Part shown: one piece after another, positions 1 through 10,864 of the stretch
Layout: the number at the start of each line of letters is the position of its first letter
Position numbering within the stretch: the stretch's first letter is position 1
From: Mesaphorura yosii
Lineage: Eukaryota; Arthropoda; Collembola; Poduromorpha; Tullbergiidae
DNA: 64,000 nucleotides
Direction of reading: 5' to 3'
Assembly (NCBI GenBank): GCA_009869945.1
Contig: WIXG01000264.1
Span: 49,041-113,040, forward strand
Program-made: the position numbers and the translations under genes
Notes under the pieces: model-generated
Database searches by the model: none
What the model was told of the DNA's origin: nothing
What the model saw: only the letters and a program-made list of their open reading frames with translations

Positions 1-15
1 GACCTGCAGGCACTC

Positions 16-2337
16 ATGTTTACTGCGCCCGCGACTCCATTCGACAAGGAACAATTCCTGGCCTACCTGAGGGACCAAGTCTTCAACGTCATAGATAACG
101 CCGCACATCAGCAGCTGCTGGAATCCATTAGGCACGAAATTAAGCACAATTTCGATGTGTCCCAACATCACGTTCAAGCGCATGAACTCCGATCTTGCAT
201 CGACGGTCTCTGCTCGGAAGATTACGTGGCCCAAGACAAGAAAACTGCGTTACGACAGCTTCAAGACAATTCCGAGGTGCTCTCCGAAGTCGCGACGCTC
301 CTGACAAACAAAATCCGCCACCTTCACCTTTGGGACTGGTCTGCACCCAATGTGAACGTGAATCTGGAGCTGAGTCGAGGGCTGGCCGGGTACTGGCGTG
401 GTGCCTTGAGCGAAGACGTCATCACGATGCTGCTACTGCGGTACATTGGCGTCCAATGGGGCGCCACATTCAAGAGCGCTTTCCTCCGCCTGTACGACCA
501 AATGTGGAAGAGACCCGGAGCACCGTCGGACGGGGTGGGCGTCTACCGCCCGCACTACATGTCCATCAACAGCTTTCGTGAGACAAACTTCCGTTCCAGT
601 CTTCTGTCGGAGCTGCCCGACTCAATGCATTCGCAGTTGGCGAAGAACCCGAACGAGTACGTGCAAGTTGCTTCCGACTCGAGTGCACTTGACATGATCC
701 TGGAGTACGAAGATGAAGGAAATTGTGGCAGCCTGGCTAGCAATGGCATACCGCAGGGGATGGTAAGGGAGAACCAACAATTTAGCTGCGTGTTCGGAGC
801 TCCTGCTCCACAATTTGCTGCAAAAATGAGTAAAAGAGCCGCGCCAGTCGTACCACAACCTCAGACGCCTCAGATCGACATGCGCCAATCGTTCCTCCAC
901 GTCCTGTCCACAGAAATCAAGCTGAGCCACGCCATTCGCCCCTCCTCGCCCTTCGTCGTGGTACAGTCCAACTACGAGCAGTTCGCTGCCTCTTTGCGTC
1001 ACGAACCTCTGCTGGCCATTCTGGAGTTTTTCCACATGCCGCGCATTTGGCTCGACTTCTTCGCCAAGTTTCTGCGCACTCCTTTCGAGAGCCGCGTCCG
1101 TGTTCGTGGAATCCCCGACTCGCATGTGCTCGGCGCGTTCTTTGGGGAGCTGGCCCTCTTCGTCCTTGATTTCCACATCAATAGAGGGACCAGCATCAAT
1201 TTGTACCGGGTTCTCGACCAATTCTGGCTTTGGGGCAACGACCTTGAGAAAGTGACTGCGGCGTGGCGCATTGTGGAGGAATTTGGCGCTACCCTTGGAC
1301 TTCGGGTGGATGCGAAGAAAAGCGGATCAATCATCACGTACGGCGAAATCAAATTGACAGAATTCTGCACGGCAAAGGGGCTCGCGGCCGATGGACAAGC
1401 ACGCTTGCGAATCGCACCGCCTGCACCGTTGCCGTCCGGCTCCGTTCGGTGGGCCTACTTGGAGCTGGCTACAAATGGCCGGTTTACAATCGACCAGCAG
1501 GCGCTCACGTCGTTCACTGAAGAAATGAAGGGGCTTCTGGACAAGGCGGGCTGCACTCTGCAATTCATCAACGTCTACAACAAATACATGGAGTTCTTCG
1601 TGAGGAATTTCGGCCGCAATGCGCTCGTGTTTGGAGACCAGCACGTGGAGCAGATTGTCGACGCCCTGCGACAGATCCACGAGCAGCTTTTCGGGGCACC
1701 GGGGAACGTCGTGCAGGGACTCAAGTCCAAGACGAAATTCGGGCAGCTCCTGACGGGCGGTGCAGAGATCGTGGACGTTTGGGTTTACTGGCCACTCGAA
1801 CGCGGGGGTCTTGGACTCGTGAATCCTTTCTTGGAGATCATGGCGCTGCACGCGACGTACAAGAAGACTTATCCGGACACCGGTGCCCGTGACCGTGAGC
1901 TCGAATTCACGCCGCTGCTGCTGCAGGACAAAAACAACTACGACGCGCACATCAAGGCGATTGAGGAACGCAACAAACGGCGGGCAGACAACTTTGGCGA
2001 TGCTAGAGGGCTGGAGAAAGTGCCCACGTTCGACGAGTACTGCGAGGATCGTGAGTCGGGGGCGGGATTCGGGCACTGGTTCTCTCGCTACGTGAAGCTG
2101 CTTGAGCGTCCGTCGTGCCTCGACCCGCCGACCATCGCCAACGGAGGCTCAGCAGCTGATGCGTTTTACGCCGTGGCGCTGCACGACAACCAGACCGCCA
2201 ACAAGCACATGCAGTGGGTGTACTCGTACTACGAGCCCCAACTCCTTCGCCATTTTGGAAGTATCCAGTTCATCAACACGGAGCTGCTCCCAATGAGCAT
2301 GATTGGCAACATTCGCAAGAGTAAAGTCAAACACTAA
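16..2337 (+). CDS. rvt-type reverse-transcriptase-like protein, single exon, 5' end possibly outside window
   Basis: A 773-residue intronless frame. The frame is open to base 1, so Met at 16 may not be the true start. The central part matches my recall of the single-copy cellular 'rvt' genes known mainly from fungi, bacteria and rotifers. Residues about 317-345 (SNYEQFAASL then LAILEFF) sit at the fingers/motif A position. RGIPDSHVLGAFFGELALF follows at the motif B position. LYRVLDQFWLWG (about 396-407) is at the YxDD-like motif C, and AWRIVEEFGATLGLRVDAKKSGS is the region after it. Fungal relatives, as I remember them, have Asp in motif A and Asp-Asp in motif C. Here these are Asn319 and Asp401-Gln402, so polymerase activity is doubtful. 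AATAAA lies at 2467. The lack of introns beside intron-rich genes could mean horizontal acquisition or a retrocopy. No terminal repeats or endonuclease domain are visible. Confidence 0.72.
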   Translation: MFTAPATPFDKEQFLAYLRDQVFNVIDNAAHQQLLESIRHEIKHNFDVSQHHVQAHELRSCIDGLCSEDYVAQDKKTALRQLQDNSEVLSEVATLLTNKIRHLHLWDWSAPNVNVNLELSRGLAGYWRGALSEDVITMLLLRYIGVQWGATFKSAFLRLYDQMWKRPGAPSDGVGVYRPHYMSINSFRETNFRSSLLSELPDSMHSQLAKNPNEYVQVASDSSALDMILEYEDEGNCGSLASNGIPQGMVRENQQFSCVFGAPAPQFAAKMSKRAAPVVPQPQTPQIDMRQSFLHVLSTEIKLSHAIRPSSPFVVVQSNYEQFAASLRHEPLLAILEFFHMPRIWLDFFAKFLRTPFESRVRVRGIPDSHVLGAFFGELALFVLDFHINRGTSINLYRVLDQFWLWGNDLEKVTAAWRIVEEFGATLGLRVDAKKSGSIITYGEIKLTEFCTAKGLAADGQARLRIAPPAPLPSGSVRWAYLELATNGRFTIDQQALTSFTEEMKGLLDKAGCTLQFINVYNKYMEFFVRNFGRNALVFGDQHVEQIVDALRQIHEQLFGAPGNVVQGLKSKTKFGQLLTGGAEIVDVWVYWPLERGGLGLVNPFLEIMALHATYKKTYPDTGARDRELEFTPLLLQDKNNYDAHIKAIEERNKRRADNFGDARGLEKVPTFDEYCEDRESGAGFGHWFSRYVKLLERPSCLDPPTIANGGSAADAFYAVALHDNQTANKHMQWVYSYYEPQLLRHFGSIQFINTELLPMSMIGNIRKSKVKH

Positions 2338-2466
2338 ATTGCGAATTTCCGGCTTCATCGTCAAATGAAAGTATTGGCAAATAATCATTGTGGCTTTAAC
2401 TTAATTTTAACTGTGATTAACGAATTGTGGCATTGTCTTAAATTTTGTTGACTAATGACTAACTTG

Positions 2467-2472
2467 AATAAA
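2467..2472 (+). terminator. polyadenylation signal AATAAA of the rvt-like gene
   Basis: Canonical hexamer 130 bases after the stop codon of the rvt-like frame. The remaining sequence to 2861 is AT-rich and I see no gene in it; it should hold the upstream region of the GST gene. Confidence 0.5.
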
Positions 2473-2861
2473 CTTCAATTTATTGAATCCATCGCCAGTT
2501 CTTTTCTTACTGTCAATTCTGTTGAGATCGATCCTTGCAGAGCAGTGCTTGAAACTCGAGTCGAGTTGAGTTGCTGAGACCGGCAAAAGCTGTAAACTTC
2601 AACTTTAATAGAGGTCATATTTCTTGGATACTCGTACTCGTGTAGTAGTTGTATTATCTGGTCGCATTACATAACTTACATCATAAATCGATAAGCTAAA
2701 GACCGTACCCACAAAAAGAGCTGATCTGAAGTCCAAATCAAACGTGAGTGAACTAATCTAGTTGTCCAGTAAAGTGCAAACCAGCAAAGTGCCAGTAAAA
2801 GTTTACCGATTTGTGTTTATTCAGCGCTTCTAATTTGTAGTTTTCCTAATTGAATCCGAAC

Positions 2862-3723
2862 ATGGCGCTCTCTCTGTACCTGGACAAAATGTCACAACCA
2901 AGTCGGGCCTTGCTAATGTTTCTCCGTCTGAATTCGGTCCCGCATAAAGAGGTGCCCGTGGCATTAAGGAAAGGTACGTCAGACTGGAAGAAATAATTCA
3001 TATCTCCTGTGTATTTACTTTGATCCGATTTTCGCCACAGGTGAGCATCTGACCGAGGACTTTGAGAAGTTGAACCCCTTCAAACGAGTGCCATTCGCCA
3101 ACCACAATGGACAACTTTTGGTTGAAAGGTAATCGCAAATCGCCAGTTGATTCCAAAATCAACAGACCAAGAGGGACAGTCATAGGAGGACGACAGACTC
3201 GGTATTCGATGCTTATCATCATTATTGCTTTTATTCCAGTGTTGCCATCATGCACTACGTGATCCGCACATTTCCGGACCTCATCGCTCCCAACTGGTAC
3301 CCAACCGAGAGCAAACGGCGGCAGCAAGTCGACGAATATACGAACTGGCAGCACTTGGGGCTACGGGCTCCGGCCTCAATGTACTTCCAACAGAAGCTGA
3401 TCGTTCCCCGACTCACCGGCAAGCCCGTGAACGAGGCCGAGGTCAAGCGATGGGAAAAGGGCCTGCAGCGGTCGCTGCAGGAGCTGCAAAACATTTGGCT
3501 GAAGGGGCAGCCGTACGTTGCCGGGCCACAGATTTCCATCGCCGATCTTCTCGCTGTGACTGAGCTCGAGCAGCCCGTCATGGTTGGGTATGACATCGCG
3601 GGTGGATACCCGAAAGTGGGCGAGTACATGGAGCGAGTCAAGAAGGAGACACAGCCGCACTACGACTACGCCCATGAGTTTGTGTACAAGGCACGGGAGA
3701 AGTTTGCGGCTGGGAAACTTTAG
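2862..3723 (+). CDS. glutathione S-transferase, theta class
   Basis: Three exons: 2862-2973, 3041-3128 and 3240-3723, all GT-AG, giving 227 residues. The N-terminal thioredoxin-fold half begins MALSLYLDKMSQPSRALLMFL; the Ser of SQPSRA (about residue 11) is at the theta-class catalytic serine position. NPFKRVPFANHNGQLLVES is the cis-Pro and glutathione gamma-glutamyl binding region, followed by AIMHYV. The all-helical C-terminal half contains YVAGPQISIADLLAVTELEQP, the N-capping box/helix alpha-6 region. Length is normal for a cytosolic GST. Expected role: glutathione conjugation and detoxification in the cytosol. Confidence 0.92.
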
Positions 3724-5018
3724 TCTTCGCATCCGCCTTACTTCGGGCAGATTCCAATTTCCGGCCTGCTGCGCCGCTGGCATCTTTATCGATTCATTAA
3801 ATAATGGATAATGGAGGTCAGAGTTCAGAGTTTTGTGAGTTATGTATTTTTCTAGTTATCGAGAAATGCTTCGATTTAGGGTGCTTTCAAACAACAGCAA
3901 CTGCTGAATAAATCATTTCATGAAGAGATTCATCAGTTGATCTTCGTTCTTGTTTACCACCAGTTTCCATTCACTTCGATCATCTGTTCACCGAATCTTC
4001 AAGTAGACAAATACGAAAAACAAAATGCAGCATACCGTCTTAGGATAAACGATAAAGAACATCAATTAGCGCATCGTCTTGCTCCTGCCCCATGGTCTAT
4101 GGTCAAGTCATCAACAGCCTTGTGCCTGTGCCTTGTGTTGCACGTGCACGAGACAATCAAGAGGATAAAAGAGCCGTGAGCGAAGCCAGGAGCTTGTTGA
4201 CCTTACCAACGAGTAAAGTAAATGTCTAAATGTAAAAGTACGAGTACGGCGATGCTGTACGGTCTTGTGCTCCTTGAGCGAGCAGTGTAAAATCTCGTTC
4301 ACCTTCAACTTACTTCACTTGACGTAGTGAGCACAATTAGCGTAAGCGGTAAGCCGAAGCCGAAGCCCAGCCAAGCTTTAAAGTGGTTTTGGACGGGACG
4401 GACGAAAGATTCGATTCACGACTCACCTTCAACACCGGTTTTCCGTGCACCTTCTCAGTTCTCAACTGCTGCAACCAGAAAAGGCTTCGTGTGTCACTAC
4501 AATTCGCCTGAATCAAGGATTTTGTAAGCTTTTCGCCGTAAATTCGACAATTAGCGAGTGCCATTGCGAGTGATTTTCTAGTGATTAGTGTTAATTTAGT
4601 CATTAACTTGAGCAGCGCAAGAGTACTTGTGTTCTTAATAGAAGCTAATTAGAGTAGATTCAGTGAATTGCTTTTGCGTAAACAGAAGAACCGTGTGTAG
4701 AGATCGAAGGCCAGTAAATCTCAGCGGCCTTTCCTTGCAGTTGCAAATAAACATAATGCCAAATTAGTAAAGTAAAGTAAATTTGACTGAGGCTGAGGTG
4801 ATGACATTGAGTCGCGTGAGAATGAGCACGATCACAAGACGCGGATAAGCAAATACGTTGCAATACGTTATCTAAATAGCAAACGAATCAGGCGAGACAG
4901 GCGTGTGAATGGCGAGTGAGTCAAGAATCCTCGTCACAGTCTTTCCGCTGGCGTGATGCCGTGAAGTAAAATACTAAAGTAACGCGAAGTGCAATGAAGT
5001 GAGGCTTTGAATTGTGAA
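3724..5018. other. intergenic, no supported gene
   Basis: 1.3 kb between the GST stop and the acyltransferase start. Short frames occur on both strands without splice-supported extension or recognisable domains. The final few hundred bases should contain the 5' UTR and promoter of the acyltransferase. Confidence 0.5.
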
Positions 5019-7199
5019 ATGGCAATGGAGTCTCCCGATTCGCCATCACCGTCGCCGTCCAAGCCTGACGGCGCGGGTGCGGAGTTTTTGACGACCCGCA
5101 TGCAGTATTTCGAGCAGGAGCTCATCCAATCCATCACCGACCTCGTCAAGAACGTCAGCGAGTACTTCCAGCTCGCGAAGGCGAACGGGGCCTCAACGAG
5201 CAGTTACAGTCACAATGCTAGCGCCAGCGCCAATGCCAGTGGCGGCAGTGTTCTCCGCTTCATTCCTAATTCGTATTTCATCTGGCCCGCAGCAAATGGC
5301 ACGAGTATGAGTGAACAGGAAACGACGCCAGCGCCAGCCTCAGCTGACGTCAGCCCCGGTTTTGGTTTTGGTCGTCTTGACTCGCTGCTCAGGACGTATC
5401 TCTCGTGGGACGACGTCTTCGCTCAACTTCTGCTCCTTCTCAGCCTCGCATTCGTACTCTGGCTCGTGAATCGCCGATTCCTTCGCTGGACGGCACTTGC
5501 GACAGTCACCGAAGTCCTGCTCAGCTGGGCCGTGACCCTCGTCGTCTCTCCACTCGCCCTTCTCGTGTTGGGGCCCATCCTCATCGCACGCGCATGCATC
5601 AGCACCTACCTGCGCCTGTCCGCGAGCGCGTCTCGCGTCTTCCTGGCCAACCCATTCGAGTCAGTCTGGAGCTTCGAGGCCCCGAACTCGCCTTCTTCCT
5701 GCGTCTCTCTCCTGCTCATCGAGGGCGAGTGCGACATGCAACAGATTCGCTCCGTCGTTCTCCGTCGTCTCGTACTGCGTCAAGTCGACGGCGTGTACGT
5801 GAACGACTGCTTTCGTCGGAGACTCCGCACTATCGCGGGATTCGTCGCTTGGGAGCGCGTGGAGCACTTTGACATCACGAATCACGTGCGGACTGCCGCC
5901 GAGCCCGACCGCGTGTGGACAGAGGACGGTGTCTTTCAGGAGCTCGCCGCTCTACATGAAGCGAGCCTCTGCGACCTGCACACTCAGCTCGGGCTGCCGG
6001 AGCGAATCCCGCCGTGGGAATTTCTGGTCTTCCCCAAAATTGTGCAAGGCGACCGGCAATGCTACGGCCTGGCTACTCGCGTCCACCACTCAATGATGGA
6101 CGGAATCTCGATGGGGAACCTCCTCCGGGACTGCCTCGCCGATCGCCCCTTCAAGTTTTCCGTCGACCCCTGCGCTGCTCCTCTCCGCGTCCCTTTCCTC
6201 AAACTCTGCGTGGGCCACGTCCTCTCCATCGTCGCACTGCCACGAATCACGTTCGGAAACCTGTTCTTCTTCGAGAAGAACGCCTTCCATGGGCGCACGT
6301 TGACTGGCCCGAAACACTACGCGTGGTCGAGGCCGCTGCGGATGGAGACCCTCAAGCAGCTGAAGAATATCACGCACACATCCGTGTTTGCTGTGCTCCT
6401 GGCGTGCATCGGCGGCTCCCTGCAGAGACTGTACACGAAGAGGGTGCCCGGCAAAGTGCCAAAACTCATGCATGCGTGTCCTCCAGTTGGTAAATGAAAC
6501 CACCAGTCGCAGGTGTATAAATGGAGACTTTAACTGACAAGCTCGTGACTTTTTCGTTTTCAGCTATACTTCCTTATCCTGATCGCTACCCACGTAACCG
6601 TTTCTCGATCGTCCTCTACCCCGTCCTGCTGGGAGGTGCCAAGACGGCGCTGCACCGCCTGACGCAAGTCTTCGCCGATTCCAAGTCGCTTGCCACGTCA
6701 CCGGACGTTCTCAGCAACTACTACATCGTGTACATGCTCGGTCTGCTCCCGGCCCCGCTCCTGAACGTGCTGGCGCCGCTCGCGCACGCGACATTCACCT
6801 TCAGTAAGTTTCTGCTGCTGTTGTTGCTGTTTACCAAGCGCCGAATTTAATAATTCAAATCGTGGATTCATTTGAATTCGTATAAATCTTTCGTCTTTTA
6901 GTAAAACAAGTGTGTAATAACTTGCAGGCAACATTCCAGGCCCCGCCGAGCCCGTCGAAGTCTTTGGCGGTCATCGCCTGCTAGACATTGGCGCCTGGCT
7001 CCCGATCAAGAACCGTATTGGCATCGGCACGGCGCTGTTCAGCTACCAAGACCGGTTGCGTGTTTCCTTCATCGCGGACAAGGCGGCACTCGCCAATGCT
7101 GACGACGTGGCGCTCCTGCGCGACGGTTTCGAGGACGAAATGAGCGACCTGACTCTGAGCTTGCAGCTTAAATGTGATAAACTGTTCATGGATGAGTGA
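5019..7199 (+). CDS. WS/DGAT-type O-acyltransferase (wax ester synthase-like)
   Basis: Three exons: 5019-6489, 6564-6803 and 6928-7199, 660 residues. The first ATG is at 5019; the upstream frame has no earlier ATG. Two hydrophobic segments near residues 130-190 (LLLLLSLAFVLWLV and a following LLSWAVTLVVSPLALLVLGPILIA) suggest membrane anchoring. The catalytic HHxxxDG signature is present as HHSMMDG near residue 355. A PRNRF motif begins exon 2 and a C-terminal DRLRVSF segment lies in exon 3, both typical of the family. Such enzymes esterify fatty alcohols or diacylglycerol with acyl-CoA at the ER. In arthropods wax esters could serve the cuticle, but the substrate here is unknown. Confidence 0.85.
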
Positions 7200-7323
7200 A
7201 CGGTGAACGTGAACTTGCATTGCAATTCGCAACAACAGACGAACTTTAATATTGTGCTCAAATGTTGCTGATTGATATTGAATTAACTAGTTAACAATGA
7301 ATAACATGAGGTGTTTATACGTA

Positions 7324-8128
7324 TTAGAAGGTCGCGTGTCGAAGGTTTCTTGTCTTGGTCACCATGAAGCTGCGAGATTCTGGCGATGCTGCTTCGTTTT
7401 CGTTGACCGTCCTTGTATTCTCAATTTTAGCGTTGGCGTTCTCGCTTTCGGCCCCTGACACCGCCACGGCTGCGGGTACTTCGACGGCGCCGCCGTCAGT
7501 GCCAGATTTCTGCCCGAGACCAAGGAACCTGTTCACATTCTGCTGCAGGCTGTTGATCCCCTGCACGGGGTTGACAACAAACTTTCCGACGTTCTGAATC
7601 TGGTGCGTGAGATTAAAAAGTGAGTCGTTTCGGTTCCCGACAACGGCGAGCAGCACGTCAGCCGCAACCCGAACAATGGATGGACTGCGCACTGGCCCGA
7701 CGAGGTCCTCTTCGTCTCCGTCCTCCTGCCGGCGAGCCAGACGGATTTGGGCAGCCTTCGCTTGCTGCTTCTTGTCATATTCTTCGGTCCATTCTTGAAT
7801 TGCCTGAAGCAGATAGCCAAGTCAAAGAATTATTAGCCGTTAACGAGAGTTCAGTTGACGCTGACGGACACGTGCGTGCCTGTGCTAAACTTACGTGCAC
7901 AAAGATCGGATTGATCCTGACTGGCAGATTCGGGAGCGTCGTGTAGTCCTGCGTGTAAGCCTGGATTCGACCGATCCAGTTCTTGGCCTTCTCCAGCAGC
8001 ATCTCCGAAGTTTCCTCCGCAGTCTTGCCGTTCCCCAACTCACGTCCAGCTCGTGACCGCTGCGACTGAGAAGCCGTTAATGCGAAAGAGGTGAAAAGAA
8101 AGGCTAGGACGAGAATCTGTTGCCTCAT
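7324..8128 (-). CDS. secreted protein of unknown function
   Basis: Two exons on the minus strand: 8128-7895 and 7803-7324, joined in phase 0 across a 91 bp GT-AG intron, giving 237 residues. The start MRQQILVLAFLFTSFALTASQ is a clear signal peptide with cleavage near residue 20. The rest is polar: an acidic stretch QEDGDEEDLVG, a more hydrophobic middle (SIVRVAADVLLAVVGN), a Gln/Asn-rich part, and an Ala/Glu-rich low-complexity tail. No cysteine framework and no domain that I recognise. It lies tail-to-tail with the acyltransferase, 124 bp from its stop. Confidence 0.6.
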
Positions 8129-8599
8129 TTTGAAATCTTATCTTGCTCTTTTGAGTACCGCTCCAATGACAATATTATAATTAATGGAATACCGCTGTTC
8201 GCTGAATGAATGCTTGTAATTCAGAAACGAACGACGATGTAACTGTGGGAGGATTTTCGGTGTGATGGCTTTTTATACAAATTCTAAACGACGCTTTCAC
8301 TTTCGTCTATTGTCGATTACGAAACTCTCTCCAGACGCCAGTCACTCCAGTGCTGCTTTATGAATATTCAGTACACGATTGAATAGATTCATCAGATACA
8401 GGCGCAGTGATTTGATTGTTTTTATTGTGATCGCAATTCAGTGAATAGTGAAATTATCTCTTGCCAAGTGGAAATGAGTGCATTCGAATTTCGATTACGT
8501 GTCACGTCAAAGTTGCCTTACGTGACGTACGTGAGGTTACTGGAAAGGAATCGAGTAATTTAATCAAGCAAATATCTAAAGCGTGAGTGTGAGTATGAT

Positions 8600-9742
8600 T
8601 TAGGCTGTTTCCCCGCAGCTTTTCGTATGGAGCCAGTGTCTGAGCTTGTACACACCCCAGTTCAGGCCAAGGTGCGCGATTGCGATGACGACCAGACCTA
8701 ACGCGCATGTGCCGGCTGAGGAGCCCGGAGAATTCCTCCAGTCGAGCATCTTGTAAATGTACTCTGACGTCCCAGAGTAGTCTCCGTTCCACGATTCGTA
8801 CAGGATCCTGGCAAGTAGAAACATTGATCAATTTAACTGATAACTGTTAAGGGTGAAGCAATCGAGCTTGAAATCGAATGCTCTGCAACTTACGAGTAAA
8901 GCATATACAAGAATCCGTAAAAGATGGGGAAAACCATGTGACTGATGCGGATTGGAATTGCAACGACCCACGCGTCCAGGAGAGCCACGACCGAGTTCAG
9001 GGCGTGGACAAAGTAATCGTGCACTTGGGCACAGGTTGGATTCTTCGAATCGATTTCTAATATCAGTAGTTGATGAAAATTTACACGGTTCATGATTCAT
9101 AACATAGCTCGAAAATTGCAAATTACCTGCATCGTAAAGAAACACCCAGTAAATAATCGTAACTCCGTACGGAATCACGTTTACCACATTAAAAAAAATC
9201 CAGATGCATTTTTCCAGCACTGACAGGCTTCCACCGACACGGATGTTTGTGTATGCGTTCTCGTCGGCACTGCCGATGCCTACATGCACGGCGGTTGTCG
9301 GTGTTTGTGAGCTGAAGTTTGAGTTTGGCTCCACGGGCACGGCACTTTTGTTCTTCTCGCTGTCGTTTTCCTTACCGGTTGGTCCTGAAGACCGGAAAAA
9401 TTTGCTCCACACCACATTTACGTATTGGGCAACCGCATAAATCAGCTGCATCGCGTAAGTCCAGTTTGTGAGAAAGAGAAAATAGTAAGAGAGCCCCTCG
9501 GAGTCGGTGTTGGCCCCACAGATCATGTTTGAGATGGTCGATGACAGGAAGTATGACATAAACGCGAGTCGGTACGTGAAATAAGGCCAGGAGACGGACA
9601 AAGATAGTGAATTCGTGCCATTGCCAGCTGCGGGCTGTGGCCCAGGCTTTATTTCCCACTCCGAACGCAGGAAGTAAATGGGTGAGACGGAGCTGAGGCT
9701 GAAATCAGCCTTGATCCGCCTGAACACGGAGGAAATCTTCAT
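8600..9742 (-). CDS. rolling stone-like multipass membrane protein
   Basis: Three minus-strand exons: 9742-9127, 9056-8894 and 8807-8600, 328 residues. Family features: an N-terminal SEWEIKPGPQP-like region, then hydrophobic segments including YFTYRLAFMSYFL and YYFLFLTNWTYAMQLIYAV, where the FLTNWTY motif is typical of rolling stone (rost) proteins. A polar Ser/Asn-rich loop follows (about 110-160), then more membrane segments (ALNSVVALLDAWVVAIPIRI, FPIFYGFLYMLYS, ALGLVVIAIAHLGLNWGVYKL). Drosophila rost acts in myoblast fusion; whether this paralogue does is unknown. Confidence 0.8.
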
Positions 9743-10864
9743 CCTGGTTAGGCGAGCGTGAATGCCGCAACGTGACTAACAAGCTTTCAATTAACTACGC
9801 AATGTGCATTTACAGGATGCGCTCTTATCATGACCCAATACTCTTTTATTGTAATGTTATCAGTCGCTGATAACGCAAACTTGTGTATGTGTTCTAACAA
9901 TTGGAAGCGTCGTACCTCATGCGTATGCCATAGAGTCGGTACAAAATTCAATACTGCACATGTGTGAAGAAATAATGAAACATTATCATCTCGTCTGCTG
10001 AAGATGAGCTCACTATTGTCGTCATGCATGATTACTTTGGCAAATTAAGTCGAAATACATTACTGCATCGCATCGAATGAATGATGATCTGACACAATTC
10101 AGGCCATTCGGTCGCCTTTGACTTTGGTCTTTCGATAAAACGCTTTAAATTGAATTGATTGATTGTTTCGGTAGAATTTTCGGCTGGACTCGGCTCGTCA
10201 CGGCCTTCAATCCTACAATTAGTCCTCATTTTTGACACACCAATCAAAGAACGATGCTGATCTTGCGTTCAAGATTGAGTGTCATGTCTGATTTGCCATA
10301 CTTTCTTTAAAAGACAGCATCATGGTGTGAAAATGTAATGAAGATCACTGAGGCTACACCTCACAGCAGCTCGCTAATTTCCTGATGTCTCGAAGTAAAC
10401 ACGACACTTCGTGTCAGCAATTAGCAGCTCGTCACGTTGGTGTTGGTGGTCTTGTGAATCATTGATAAGTGATAATTCGATAATTCATAATCACAAAAGC
10501 ACTAAACATACAACTACGCAATTTGTAATGCAACTTTCAGTTCCACTTATCCGCTTCCACGATCATGAACGCAAAGAAAACAAGTCCGTAGATCATTAAC
10601 AATTAAGATGAATGAAGAATTATAATAATTCAAGCAAGAATTCCTTTCTTTATAAGCAGAACAGCGTGATCGACGTGTGACCAGTTTGTTAAATGCTAAT
10701 TTTCCATTTGCACTAGCGTGGTAAACTAATCCGTCTGCTTGCTTTATCCGTCTGTTATCAGTCTGCTAATTTCTAGCGTGGTCCACTCGAGTTCGATGTA
10801 TTTAAATGCAGGTCGCTCTGGAACCGAGTTTTAGTCGCCCAACTGCGGCCGACACTTTTCCAAA
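9743..10864. other. intergenic between divergent rolling stone-like and otopetrin genes
   Basis: 1.1 kb shared 5' region of two divergent genes, AT-rich, with no convincing coding frame. It presumably contains both promoters. I see no definite regulatory element. Confidence 0.5.
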
